A DNA stretch of 32,159 nucleotides from Chthoniobacter sp. (GTDB lineage: Bacteria > Verrucomicrobiota > Verrucomicrobiia > Chthoniobacterales > Chthoniobacteraceae), in the NCBI GenBank assembly GCA_025352865.1, contig JANXSB010000095.1:1-32159 (forward strand), written 5' to 3'. Below the pieces are notes generated by a model that was given only the letters and a program-made list of their open reading frames with translations, ran no database searches and was not told the origin of the DNA. Shown piece by piece: positions 1 to 7,939 of this stretch (position 1 is its first letter; every line of letters begins with the position of its first letter). A program made the position numbers and the translations under genes.

Positions 1-751
<751 letters not shown>

Positions 752-801
752 CTAAGTGTCTGCATTTCAGCGAAGTGCCGCCGCCTCGCGAAACGCGCCC
801 G

Positions 802-829
802 GTGGGACATGGCACAGGGCGTGTCCCAC
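802..829. repeat. Small inverted repeat GTGGGACA-N12-TGTCCCAC in the dnaK/tRNA intergenic region
   Basis: gtgggaca (802-809) and tgtcccac (822-829) are perfect 8 bp complements. A further tgggacat follows at about 845. Confidence 0.5.
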
Positions 830-983
830 ATTGGGCACGGCAGATGGGACATCGCGGCGCAGCAGCCCGCACTTTCCACCCGCCCACCAACATCGCGCTT
901 GCTGCCGGGCGTTTTCGCGGCACTATTCCGCTCCGCGAAATCCGGGGCGTTGGTTTTCCACACACCGGCAAAGCGAAGACTTA

Positions 984-1068
984 GGATGGGTGGCAGAGTG
1001 GTCGATTGCGCACGCCTGGAAAGCGTGTTTACCGCAAGGTAACGGGGGTTCGAATCCCCCCCCATCCG
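984..1068 (+). tRNA. tRNA-Ser (anticodon GGA)
   Basis: Acceptor arms GGATGGG/CCCATCC, anticodon loop CTGGAAA in stem CACGC/GCGTG, long variable arm, and T-arm GGGGGTTCGAATCCCCC. Class II tRNA; CCA not encoded. Confidence 0.95.
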
Positions 1069-1113
1069 CTCCGCTCGCAGGCACGGCGAGCGGAGCGAAT
1101 TGCGCGGCGCATT

Positions 1114-1311
1114 ATGAAGCAGGTGCTTTGGCAGGGGGAAACGCAGGAGCAGCTCATCGAATCGCTCGGCACTCCGGCGGACACCGATCAAAAGGTGCTC
1201 AAGACGAAGAGTAAGGAAGTGTGGAAATACCGGCCGACGGGAAAGAACCGCTTCGGCCTCAAGGTGACGCTCGATGACGGGATCGTGGTGGCTTGGGACG
1301 TGAAGGACTGA
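1114..1311 (+). CDS. Small conserved-type protein, possibly the C-terminal remnant of a longer SmpA-like/uncharacterised domain protein
   Basis: MKQVLWQGETQEQLIESLGTPADTDQKVLKTKSKEVWKYRPTGKNRFGLKVTLDDGIVVAWDVKD. Similar in pattern to 'wqGMt.eqlidslG.P.d...kv.ktk.ketwkY...g.nrf...v...dg.V..w'. The frame is open upstream into the tRNA. Confidence 0.6.
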   Translation: MKQVLWQGETQEQLIESLGTPADTDQKVLKTKSKEVWKYRPTGKNRFGLKVTLDDGIVVAWDVKD

Positions 1312-1322
1312 GCCGCGATGGA

Positions 1323-2174
1323 TCAGCGCAGGTGTTCGGGAAAATCCCCGGCATAGCGCGCGAGGAGGGCGTCCGGGTCGGCCGGGACGATATACATTTT
1401 GCCGCGAATCTTTTTTGTCTCACCCGGCGCGAGGCCGCCGAGACGGAAGTCGGAATGCAGACAGCGCGCGACGCCTTGAAACAATTCCTGATAAGGCTCC
1501 CATGCGGATGCGTAGATGAGTTTCCCATCGGCGCTGAAACAACCGATGAGACCGTTGGTCGGCACGAGCCGGTTCAACGGGCGCGGATTCACATCGGTGC
1601 GCGGGACATTTTTCGGACACCACACCTGACCCGGTGTGTAGCGGGCCTGCACGGCCCATTCCGTGGTGGGCAGGCGCGTGAGTTTTCCATCGAGAAAAAT
1701 GAAGCACTGCGGGAGATAGTCGGTCGCGCCGCCGGCGGTCTTTTCATCAAAGCCCGTGAATGCGCTGAGCCGCACACATGGCTGCGCCCAATGCGTCTCG
1801 GAGGGTTTTCCCGTGGGATTGCGGGCCGTGAGTTGAAAATCGACGGCATCGTCACCCGCGGTAATGGTGTGTTCGACAGTCACGCCGTCGGCGAGCGAAT
1901 CACGCAGCCGCAGGGTCTTGCGATCATCGCTCAATGAGATCACTTCGCTGGTGTGTGGGATGACGGTATGCCGCACCCAGTCCGCGTCGGTCGATCCCGC
2001 CCGGCAGTAGGCCTCGAGATAGTTCGTGCGCAGTTCACCGCCCGGAATCTGCGGCCCGCGGACGATCAGCCAGTTGTCCTCGCGGGCGAGAGTGAGCGTG
2101 GGTTGTGGGTCGGCTGCCGGTAGCGTCGGCATGGAGAAAAGGACAGCCAGCATCGGATAAAGGAGCGCTTTCAT
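1323..2174 (-). CDS. Secreted hypothetical protein
   Basis: 283 aa ORF with N-terminal signal peptide MKALLYPMLAVLFSMPTLPAADP and globular-looking composition. Confidence 0.8.
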   Translation of the reverse strand: MKALLYPMLAVLFSMPTLPAADPQPTLTLAREDNWLIVRGPQIPGGELRTNYLEAYCRAGSTDADWVRHTVIPHTSEVISLSDDRKTLRLRDSLADGVTVEHTITAGDDAVDFQLTARNPTGKPSETHWAQPCVRLSAFTGFDEKTAGGATDYLPQCFIFLDGKLTRLPTTEWAVQARYTPGQVWCPKNVPRTDVNPRPLNRLVPTNGLIGCFSADGKLIYASAWEPYQELFQGVARCLHSDFRLGGLAPGETKKIRGKMYIVPADPDALLARYAGDFPEHLR

Positions 2175-2542
2175 CGCGCGGAAGATGAACTGCGGATGCC
2201 GCTGACTCCAGCACCAAAGAGCCGCGGCATCACCGGGCTATGGCTTGGACTGAGGTGAAAGATCGTCAATCTGCCTCGGGTTGGCGTGGTTTCATTTTGT
2301 AACATGTCTCTCCACGCGCCAACCAATGACCGGCCTCGGCACCGTTTCGTCCATTTGTTCCCAGAGCCTTTGCGGCCACTCATTCTGAGTCCTTGAAAGC
2401 CACGGACAAACACGAGAGACGGCACGGGAACGCCGTCATTCCTTTCCTCCCACGACCTCTCCACCGCTCCTGAAATCGGCGGACGGCAACAATCAGCTTT
2501 GGCGGCGGATATGTAGGAAGCAGGGATGGCGCGACCTATGTT

Positions 2543-2554
2543 TGACCGCGGTCA
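2543..2554. promoter_or_regulatory. Perfect 12 bp palindrome TGACCGCGGTCA upstream of the Lys/Ala-rich repeat protein gene
   Basis: tgaccgcggtca lies about 70 bp 5' of ATG 2622. The nearby taacaaatgtta (about 2575-2586) is also dyad-like. Regulatory role is inferred. Confidence 0.35.
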
Positions 2555-2621
2555 TGGTCATGCAAAAAAGGTGTAACAAATGTTATTGACGTGTCATCCC
2601 GCGCCATTGTAGCTCTGTCTC

Positions 2622-3101
2622 ATGTCCAACCACACACCGTCCCTCGCCCAACTCCAACGCGCCATTACGATCTCCGAGCAGATCGAATCGCTGCAATCAC
2701 AACTCGCTTCCATTCTTGGTGGCAGCTCTCCGGCTGCGGCACCCGCCGCGGCCAAGAAAGGTCGTAAAGGAAAGCGCACCGTCTCGCCCGAAGCCCGCGC
2801 CAAAATGGCGGCGGCCCAAAGGGCGCGCTGGGCAAAGAAAAAGGGCGGAGCGGCTCCGGCAGCCAAGCCCGCGAAGAAGAAGAAGAGCGGGCTGACCCCC
2901 GAAGGTCGGGCGAAGCTGGCCGCAGCCATGAAAGCCCGCTGGGATGCGCGCAAGAAGGGCGCTCCGGCACCGACGGCGAAATCACAGAAATCGGCCACCG
3001 CCCCGAAAGCCAAAGCCAGGCGAGTTATCGGCCCCGAAGCCCGCGCCAAGATGGCGGCAGCAGCGAAGAAGCGGTGGGCGAATGCCAAGAAAGCGCAGTA
3101 A
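2622..3101 (+). CDS. Lys/Ala-rich repeat protein with three SPEARAKMAAAxxxRWAKKK motifs; putative nucleoid-associated/DNA-binding protein
   Basis: 159 aa. N-terminal helix SLAQLQRAITISEQIESLQSQLASILGG followed by SPEARAKMAAAQRARWAKKK, TPEGRAKLAAAMKARWDARKK and GPEARAKMAAAAKKRWANAKK joined by Lys/Ala/Pro linkers. Confidence 0.85.
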   Translation: MSNHTPSLAQLQRAITISEQIESLQSQLASILGGSSPAAAPAAAKKGRKGKRTVSPEARAKMAAAQRARWAKKKGGAAPAAKPAKKKKSGLTPEGRAKLAAAMKARWDARKKGAPAPTAKSQKSATAPKAKARRVIGPEARAKMAAAAKKRWANAKKAQ

Positions 3102-3142
3102 CGCGCGACCACAGGCACCCTTGCCCGCACACCGTTAAGCTG

Positions 3143-3295
3143 GTGTTGGGCTTGGGTGCATTGCTGGCTTTTGCGGGATGTGCCGCTGAACAGAAGCCTT
3201 GGAAAATGCCACACCGTGCCTGGTATGAGCCGGACGTGGATTCTTCCGAACGGTCATTCTTCTACGGCTCGTTTACTGCCCGCGGCGGACGTTAA
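3143..3295 (+). CDS. Small putative lipoprotein (start uncertain)
   Basis: The frame encodes ...VLGLGALLAFAGCAAEQKPWKMPHRAWYEPDVDSSERSFFYGSFTARGGR with hydrophobic stretch and lipobox LAFAGC. GTG start at 3143 is inferred; the ORF track begins at ATG 3074. Confidence 0.5.
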   Translation: MLGLGALLAFAGCAAEQKPWKMPHRAWYEPDVDSSERSFFYGSFTARGGR

Positions 3296-3351
3296 GTGAA
3301 CCGCATTTCATCAGTTCGATGAACATGCGCTCGCCTGCGATCTTGTTGTGC

Positions 3352-3717
3352 TTATTTTGCCGGCCTCGGTGTGGCCGGTGAGGTGGCCGGCGGGATTTTC
3401 CGTATCGCTTCCACAGCGGCATCGGCTGCCGTGGCTGCACGCTCCGCGGCTGCCGCGGCATTCCTGGCGGCGGCTGAGGCGCTTTGGGCGAATTCGACAG
3501 CCCTCTTAATCGCTTCCTTTTCCGCGAGGGCCGCCGCCCGCGCCCTTTTAGCGATCTCCGCATCACTTAGAACTTCACCCGAACCAAGTGCCGGAGCGGC
3601 GGACTCATTGGCTCCCGCAGTGTCAGACTCCGGCGATTTCCCGCACCCATCGAGGCCAGCGATGACCATCAGCGATGCCAGAACTTTCGCGACCGGAGCC
3701 AGGAGTCGCACTTTCAT
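3352..3717 (-). CDS. Ala-rich putative lipoprotein
   Basis: MKVRLLAPVAKVLASLMVIAGLDGCGKSPES... has a signal peptide and lipobox-like LDGC, then an Ala-rich helical region. Its start overlaps the upstream PspC gene stop (ATGA). Confidence 0.7.
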   Translation of the reverse strand: MKVRLLAPVAKVLASLMVIAGLDGCGKSPESDTAGANESAAPALGSGEVLSDAEIAKRARAAALAEKEAIKRAVEFAQSASAAARNAAAAAERAATAADAAVEAIRKIPPATSPATPRPAK

Positions 3718-3938
3718 GGCAGGGCATCGGGCTTACCCGGCTGCTCATCGGGCAGACAGATCCATAGGACCACATAAGCGATGCCACCGGTGCCCACGCA
3801 AAAAAACAGGACGAGGAAAAGTATTCGCCAGACCCACGAAGGAAGCGGCGTATGCGCGCCCAGCCCACCGCAGACGCCGCCGAGCCAGACGTCTGATTTC
3901 GATTTTGTGAGTGTCCGAAGAAACTGGATGGGAGACAT
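3714..3938 (-). CDS. PspC domain protein
   Basis: LTKSKSDVWLGGVCGGLGAHTPLPSWVWRILFLVLFFCVGTGGIAYVVLWICLPDE matches the PspC pattern (GVCGGLG...WR..f....G.g...Y.vlWi.lP). Confidence 0.9.
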   Translation of the reverse strand: MSPIQFLRTLTKSKSDVWLGGVCGGLGAHTPLPSWVWRILFLVLFFCVGTGGIAYVVLWICLPDEQPGKPDALP

Positions 3939-4132
3939 GGTGGAACCTGATGCGAGGTGTGTATCAGGAAGACGTCAGGGTTCAAGCCGCGAGATCACCG
4001 CATCGAGCGGTGTCGGAAAACATTCTCATTCGCACGGTGGCTGTGGTCATAGACCATCGCGCCAAAGAATGCCTGCGGCTCATGCGCAAGATCGCGCTTG
4101 CGCTGTCTCGCGCGGGCGATAATCCGTAGCGC

Positions 4133-4579
4133 ATGTTCACACCCATTCGCCTTCTCCCTATTGCCTTCCTCGCTCTCCCGCTTACGCTTTCAGCAGCCTC
4201 TGCCGGCAGCCAGGAGCAGGAGTATCAGCAGGTCCGAAAAATCGCCCTGCGCGATCCCAAGGTTCGCGCCGCCTATGAGGAGGCCGACCAGCGTTTGGAA
4301 GCAAAGATCGTGCAGATTGATCCGGCACTTAAGACCTATGTGAAAACGCGCCCGTCCGGCACCGTGCCGGCGGCTCCCTCGAAGGACGTAAAACCTGCGC
4401 CGGCCAAAAGCAAAATTCCCGGCACCACCCATGTCGTCGCGAAAGGCGAGACGCTGGGTTCCATCGCGAGTCGGTATGGCGTCACCGTCGCGGCGTTGAA
4501 AACGACCAATCAAATTCAGGATGAGCGCAAGCTCCGCGCAGGTCAGACGCTCACGATACCACAGGTCGGAAGTCACTGA
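4133..4579 (+). CDS. LysM-domain secreted protein
   Basis: Signal peptide MFTPIRLLPIAFLALPLTLSAASA. C-terminal LysM: HVVAKGETLGSIASRYGVTVAALKTTNQIQDERKLRAGQTLTIPQ. Confidence 0.93.
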   Translation: MFTPIRLLPIAFLALPLTLSAASAGSQEQEYQQVRKIALRDPKVRAAYEEADQRLEAKIVQIDPALKTYVKTRPSGTVPAAPSKDVKPAPAKSKIPGTTHVVAKGETLGSIASRYGVTVAALKTTNQIQDERKLRAGQTLTIPQVGSH

Positions 4580-4631
4580 GCACACGGGCGAGGATCATTG
4601 CGCAATTCACACCGGCCAGCGATCGCACGCT

Positions 4632-5337
4632 CTACGGCACAGACACATTCATTCTGAAGAGGGTGCGCTTTGCGATGTCGCGCACAGAAAAGCGGTGCTC
4701 GACCTTGGGCTTTGTTGAAGTTCCGTCCAGGAATTCGGCCTTTTCGTAACCGCGAAATCGGAGGAGTTCTTTGAAGACGGGGACATCCTCTTCCATGTGG
4801 AATGAGGCGAGAAACTCGACCGCGGATCGCATTTCATATTCGTCCTTCCCGAGCGGATAATCCTCCTTCTGCCGCGCGCTGCGCTGCGCTTCGGCGAGGA
4901 GGAAATCATGCAGCGGATCATGCACCACGCGGTTAAACGGGTTGTAGTCAGTTGGATAACCTGCCGCCACCCATAGAGCTGTTCCCACAGTTGGAGTACG
5001 CATGAGACTGGGCGCGCTCCCACGTTCCGTCCGAAAGCCGGTGTTCCAGCTTGAGGTAGATGTCGCCGTCTTGTGCGGGGAAAGAAGCAATCCGGTCGGT
5101 TCGGTTGATGAGATAAAGAGGAACGCCGTCTTTGTCCGCAGCGGCATAGTCTGCGAAGAGAGTGAGTTCGCCCTTTGGTGCCGGCACTTGTTTAGGCAGG
5201 TCAACATTTGGAATCGGCCTGCCCACGTATGTGTGAAAGGTTGCGAACCGCTTGGTTTCCTGCGCTCTCGCGAAGACACCCCACAGCACTAATCCGACAA
5301 CGACGATGCGAACCAGCAGCGAGGTGTTCGTTTGCAT
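4632..5337 (-). pseudogene. Secreted hypothetical protein, apparently frameshifted near 4980
   Basis: N-terminal half in one frame (MQTNTSLLVRIVVVGLVLWGVFARAQETKRFATFHTYVGRPIPNVDLPKQVPAPKGELTLFADYAAADKDGVPLYLINRTDRIASF...HAYSNCGNS). C-terminal half in another frame (AAGYPTDYNPFNRVVHDPLHDFLLAEAQRSARQKEDYPLGKDEYEMRSAVEFLASFHMEEDVPVFKELLRFRGYEKAEFL...). Confidence 0.7.
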
Positions 5338-5452
5338 GGATGAATCCAATCCGCGGAATCGGTGAACGCCAGACTTCGCATGGCGGTGGGTTTTGGCTCC
5401 ATTGGCTCTCATTGCCGACCCGGAAAAAACTATTGGCTGAGAGTGCGTGTCA

Positions 5453-6916
5453 TCAAGCGAGCACCTCACGAATCACATGCCCGTGCACATCCGTGAGCCG
5501 GCGCTCGATGCCGTTGTGGTAAAAGCTGAGCCGCTCGTGATCTAGGCCGAGGAGGTGCAGGATCGTCGCGTGAAGGTCGTAGATCGTCGTGATGTTTTCC
5601 GTGGCTTGGTAGCCGAACTCATCCGTCGCGCCGTAGCTGAACGCCCGTTTCACGCCCGCACCGGCGAGCCAGACGGTGAAGCCTTTCGGATTGTGGTCGC
5701 GGCCGTTCGCGCCTTTTTGAAACGTGGGCATCCGGCCAAACTCGGTGACGAAAACAACGAGCGTGTCGTCGAGCAGGCCGCGCTGTTTGAGATCGCGCAG
5801 CAGCGCCGCGCAGGGCTGGTCGAGGATCGGGCCGTGCCTGTCGTAGTTCGCCTTGATCGTCTTGTGCCCGTCCCAATTCCCCACGCCCTCGCCCATCGCA
5901 TACGAGCCGTTGAAAAGCTGCACGAACCGCACGCCGCGCTCCAGCAGACGCCGCGCGAGAATGCAGTTTTTCGCGAAACCGGCCTTGGTTTTGTTCGTCG
6001 TGTCATCCGCGCCATAGAGCGCGAGCGTCGCGGCGTTTTCCTTCGAGAAATCGCTCACTTCCGCCGCGGCGAGCTGCATCTTCGCGGCGAGTTCGTAGCT
6101 CGCGATGCGCGCGGCGAGAGCGTTGTCGCCGGGATGTTGTGCGAGATGCGCGTCGTTCAGCGTTTTCAAAAAATCGCGCGTCGCCAAATCGTCCGCGAGG
6201 CTGATGGATGCAGGCCGCGCGAGGTTCGCGATCGGCTTGTCCGCACCGAACGGCGTGCCCTGATACACCGCCGGCAGAAACGCCGCCGCCCACTGCCGCG
6301 ACCCGACCTGCGGCACGCCGCGCGGATCGGGGATCGCCACGAACGCGGGCAGTTCCTGATTCTCCGTGCCGAGCGCGTAGCTCACCCACGCGCCCATGCT
6401 CGGGAAGCCGTCGAGCGTGTAGCCCGTGGCCATCTGGTTTTCCGCCGGGCCGTGCGTGTTCGACTTCGCGGTCATCGAGTGGATGAAGCACATCTCGTCC
6501 GCGAGTTCCGCGAGATTCGGCAGCAGATCGCTCACCATTTTCCCGCTCTGCCCGCGCGGTTTGAAATCCCACAGCGGCTTGATCAGGTTGCCGTTCTCGC
6601 CTTGGAAAGTGACGAGTTTTTCGCCGCCCGGCATCGGCGTGTCGTGCCGTTTCACCAGCTCCGGCTTGTAGTCGAAAGTGTCCACATGCGAGAGCGCGCC
6701 TGAGCAAAATATGAGCACCACGCGCTTCGCCCGCGGCGGGAAATGCGGCGCGCGCGGCGCATACGGATGCGACGGGTCGATGATCGGACGGATCGGCGAT
6801 TTGCTTTCCTCCGCGAGCAGCGAGGACAGCGCGATGCCGCCGAGCCCGGTGCCGCCCCAGCGAAGAAAATTGCGGCGGCTCAGCAGATGGCGTCCGGCGT
6901 GGGAAAGCGGGTTCAT
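5453..6916 (-). CDS. DUF1501 domain-containing protein (Tat-type signal)
   Basis: [37 protein letters not shown]...[39 protein letters not shown]...[24 protein letters not shown]...[50 protein letters not shown]...[35 protein letters not shown]. Confidence 0.95.
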   Translation of the reverse strand: MNPLSHAGRHLLSRRNFLRWGGTGLGGIALSSLLAEESKSPIRPIIDPSHPYAPRAPHFPPRAKRVVLIFCSGALSHVDTFDYKPELVKRHDTPMPGGEKLVTFQGENGNLIKPLWDFKPRGQSGKMVSDLLPNLAELADEMCFIHSMTAKSNTHGPAENQMATGYTLDGFPSMGAWVSYALGTENQELPAFVAIPDPRGVPQVGSRQWAAAFLPAVYQGTPFGADKPIANLARPASISLADDLATRDFLKTLNDAHLAQHPGDNALAARIASYELAAKMQLAAAEVSDFSKENAATLALYGADDTTNKTKAGFAKNCILARRLLERGVRFVQLFNGSYAMGEGVGNWDGHKTIKANYDRHGPILDQPCAALLRDLKQRGLLDDTLVVFVTEFGRMPTFQKGANGRDHNPKGFTVWLAGAGVKRAFSYGATDEFGYQATENITTIYDLHATILHLLGLDHERLSFYHNGIERRLTDVHGHVIREVLA

Positions 6917-7290
6917 GCGGCGAGCGTGGGGATGCCATAGCGGTGCAGGATCTCATCGCGCGTCACGAACACCGCACCCTCGGCGCGCGCCTGCGCGAGC
7001 AGCTCGCGGTCAAACGGGTCGCCGTGCAGCAGCGGCAAATCATGGCAGGCCTCCGCGTGCGCGACCGTGAGCGGCAGCTCGGAAAAACCGTCCGCCCGCA
7101 GCAGACCGACCCAGCCGGCGGGCATCCGCAGCTTGCCTTTCGCCTGCTTGAGCCCGAGTTCCCAGACGGACGCCGCGCTGAAAAAAACCTGGTTGCGCCC
7201 GCTCGTGATCGCCGCCCGCGCGGCGGGCACGAGTTGCGCGGGATTCTCCAGCCAGAAGACGAGGACGTGGGAATCGGCGAGCAATCTCAT
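6913..7290 (-). CDS. vapC: PIN-domain toxin (VapC-like)
   Basis: [57 protein letters not shown]...[37 protein letters not shown] contains the PIN motifs (D, SxaSxWEl, DPFDRxLxAQA, vTrD). Confidence 0.92.
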   Translation of the reverse strand: MRLLADSHVLVFWLENPAQLVPAARAAITSGRNQVFFSAASVWELGLKQAKGKLRMPAGWVGLLRADGFSELPLTVAHAEACHDLPLLHGDPFDRELLAQARAEGAVFVTRDEILHRYGIPTLAA

Positions 7291-7595
7291 TTGGCTTTGC
7301 GCAGCTTCGGCGGCGCTTCCGCGACCCGCGCGGAGGGCATCGCGTGCAGCGGATAAACCGGGCCGTCGGTGAGCAGCGCCGTCATCTCGTCGTCCGGCTC
7401 CCAGCAGTCCGCGGCGATTTTGATTTTCCCACGCAACTGCCCGCCGATCCGATCCGGCCGGGCCTTCGGCTCGAACGGCACGAGGCGCACGAGCGGCTTG
7501 CCCGCCTTGCCGATGACCAGTTCCTTTCCCGCGGCGACGGTCTCGACGAGTTTCGAGAAATGGGTTTTGGCTTCGTGGATGTTGATGACTTTCAT
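7287..7595 (-). CDS. Phd/YefM-family (VapB-like) antitoxin
   Basis: MKVINIHEAKTHFSKLVETVAAGKELVIGKAGKPLVRLVPFEPK is a typical Phd/YefM N-terminus. The gene overlaps the PIN toxin by ATGA (7287-7290). Confidence 0.92.
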   Translation of the reverse strand: MKVINIHEAKTHFSKLVETVAAGKELVIGKAGKPLVRLVPFEPKARPDRIGGQLRGKIKIAADCWEPDDEMTALLTDGPVYPLHAMPSARVAEAPPKLRKAK

Positions 7596-7598
7596 GGC

Positions 7599-7626
7599 GC
7601 GAGTGGACTAATGTTAGTCCACTCGC
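7599..7626. promoter_or_regulatory. Perfect 13+13 bp inverted repeat; candidate TA autoregulatory operator
   Basis: gcgagtggactaa-tg-ttagtccactcgc (7599-7611/7614-7626), a perfect dyad 4 bp upstream of the antitoxin start codon. Confidence 0.8.
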
Positions 7627-7674
7627 CGCGGGCGGCAATCGCAAAATGCGCGGGCGGCTGAAAACTCGGCTCCC

Positions 7675-7822
7675 CTGAAAATAGCCCAGCACTTTAGTGC
7701 TGGGTCGCGATGGGAAAAACGGTGCCAGTCCCGCAGGGACGACAGAATGGTTCTTCCGTTTCTGCGGGACTCAATCCGCTCTTGTGAGCTGACCCAGCAC
7801 TAAAGTGCTGGGCTATTTTCAG
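7675..7822. repeat. REPIN-like element: perfect 32 bp inverted repeat whose arms each contain a palindrome, flanking an 84 bp spacer with its own stem
   Basis: Left ctgaaaatagcccagcactttagtgctgggtc (7675-7706) is the exact reverse complement of right gacccagcactaaagtgctgggctattttcag (7791-7822). The spacer has agtcccgcag (7727-7736)/ctgcgggact (7762-7771). Confidence 0.9.
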
Positions 7823-7939
7823 AAGACGCGGAACTCCGCGAAGCATGACGCGCATTGAGAACCCCACCCGCGATCCGATTTTGGAGCTTCTCAAACCGGG
7901 GCCGCTTGCGCTTGCCTCGCGCGGTGATGACGATGTGCT

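Noticed and set aside
2279-2324. Imperfect inverted repeat ggttggcgtgg...ccacgcgccaacc as a terminator
   Set aside because: Stem is imperfect, the loop is long, and there is no T-tract; not enough to call.
2782-3095. Possible CRISPR-like repeat array (three similar DNA blocks)
   Set aside because: Repeats are degenerate and in-frame, encoding the SPEARAK protein motif; no spacer structure and no cas genes.
3911-4129. 72 aa plus-strand ORF MSEETGWETWWNLMRGV...
   Set aside because: Overlaps the PspC gene start on the other strand and shows no recognisable domain; insufficient support.
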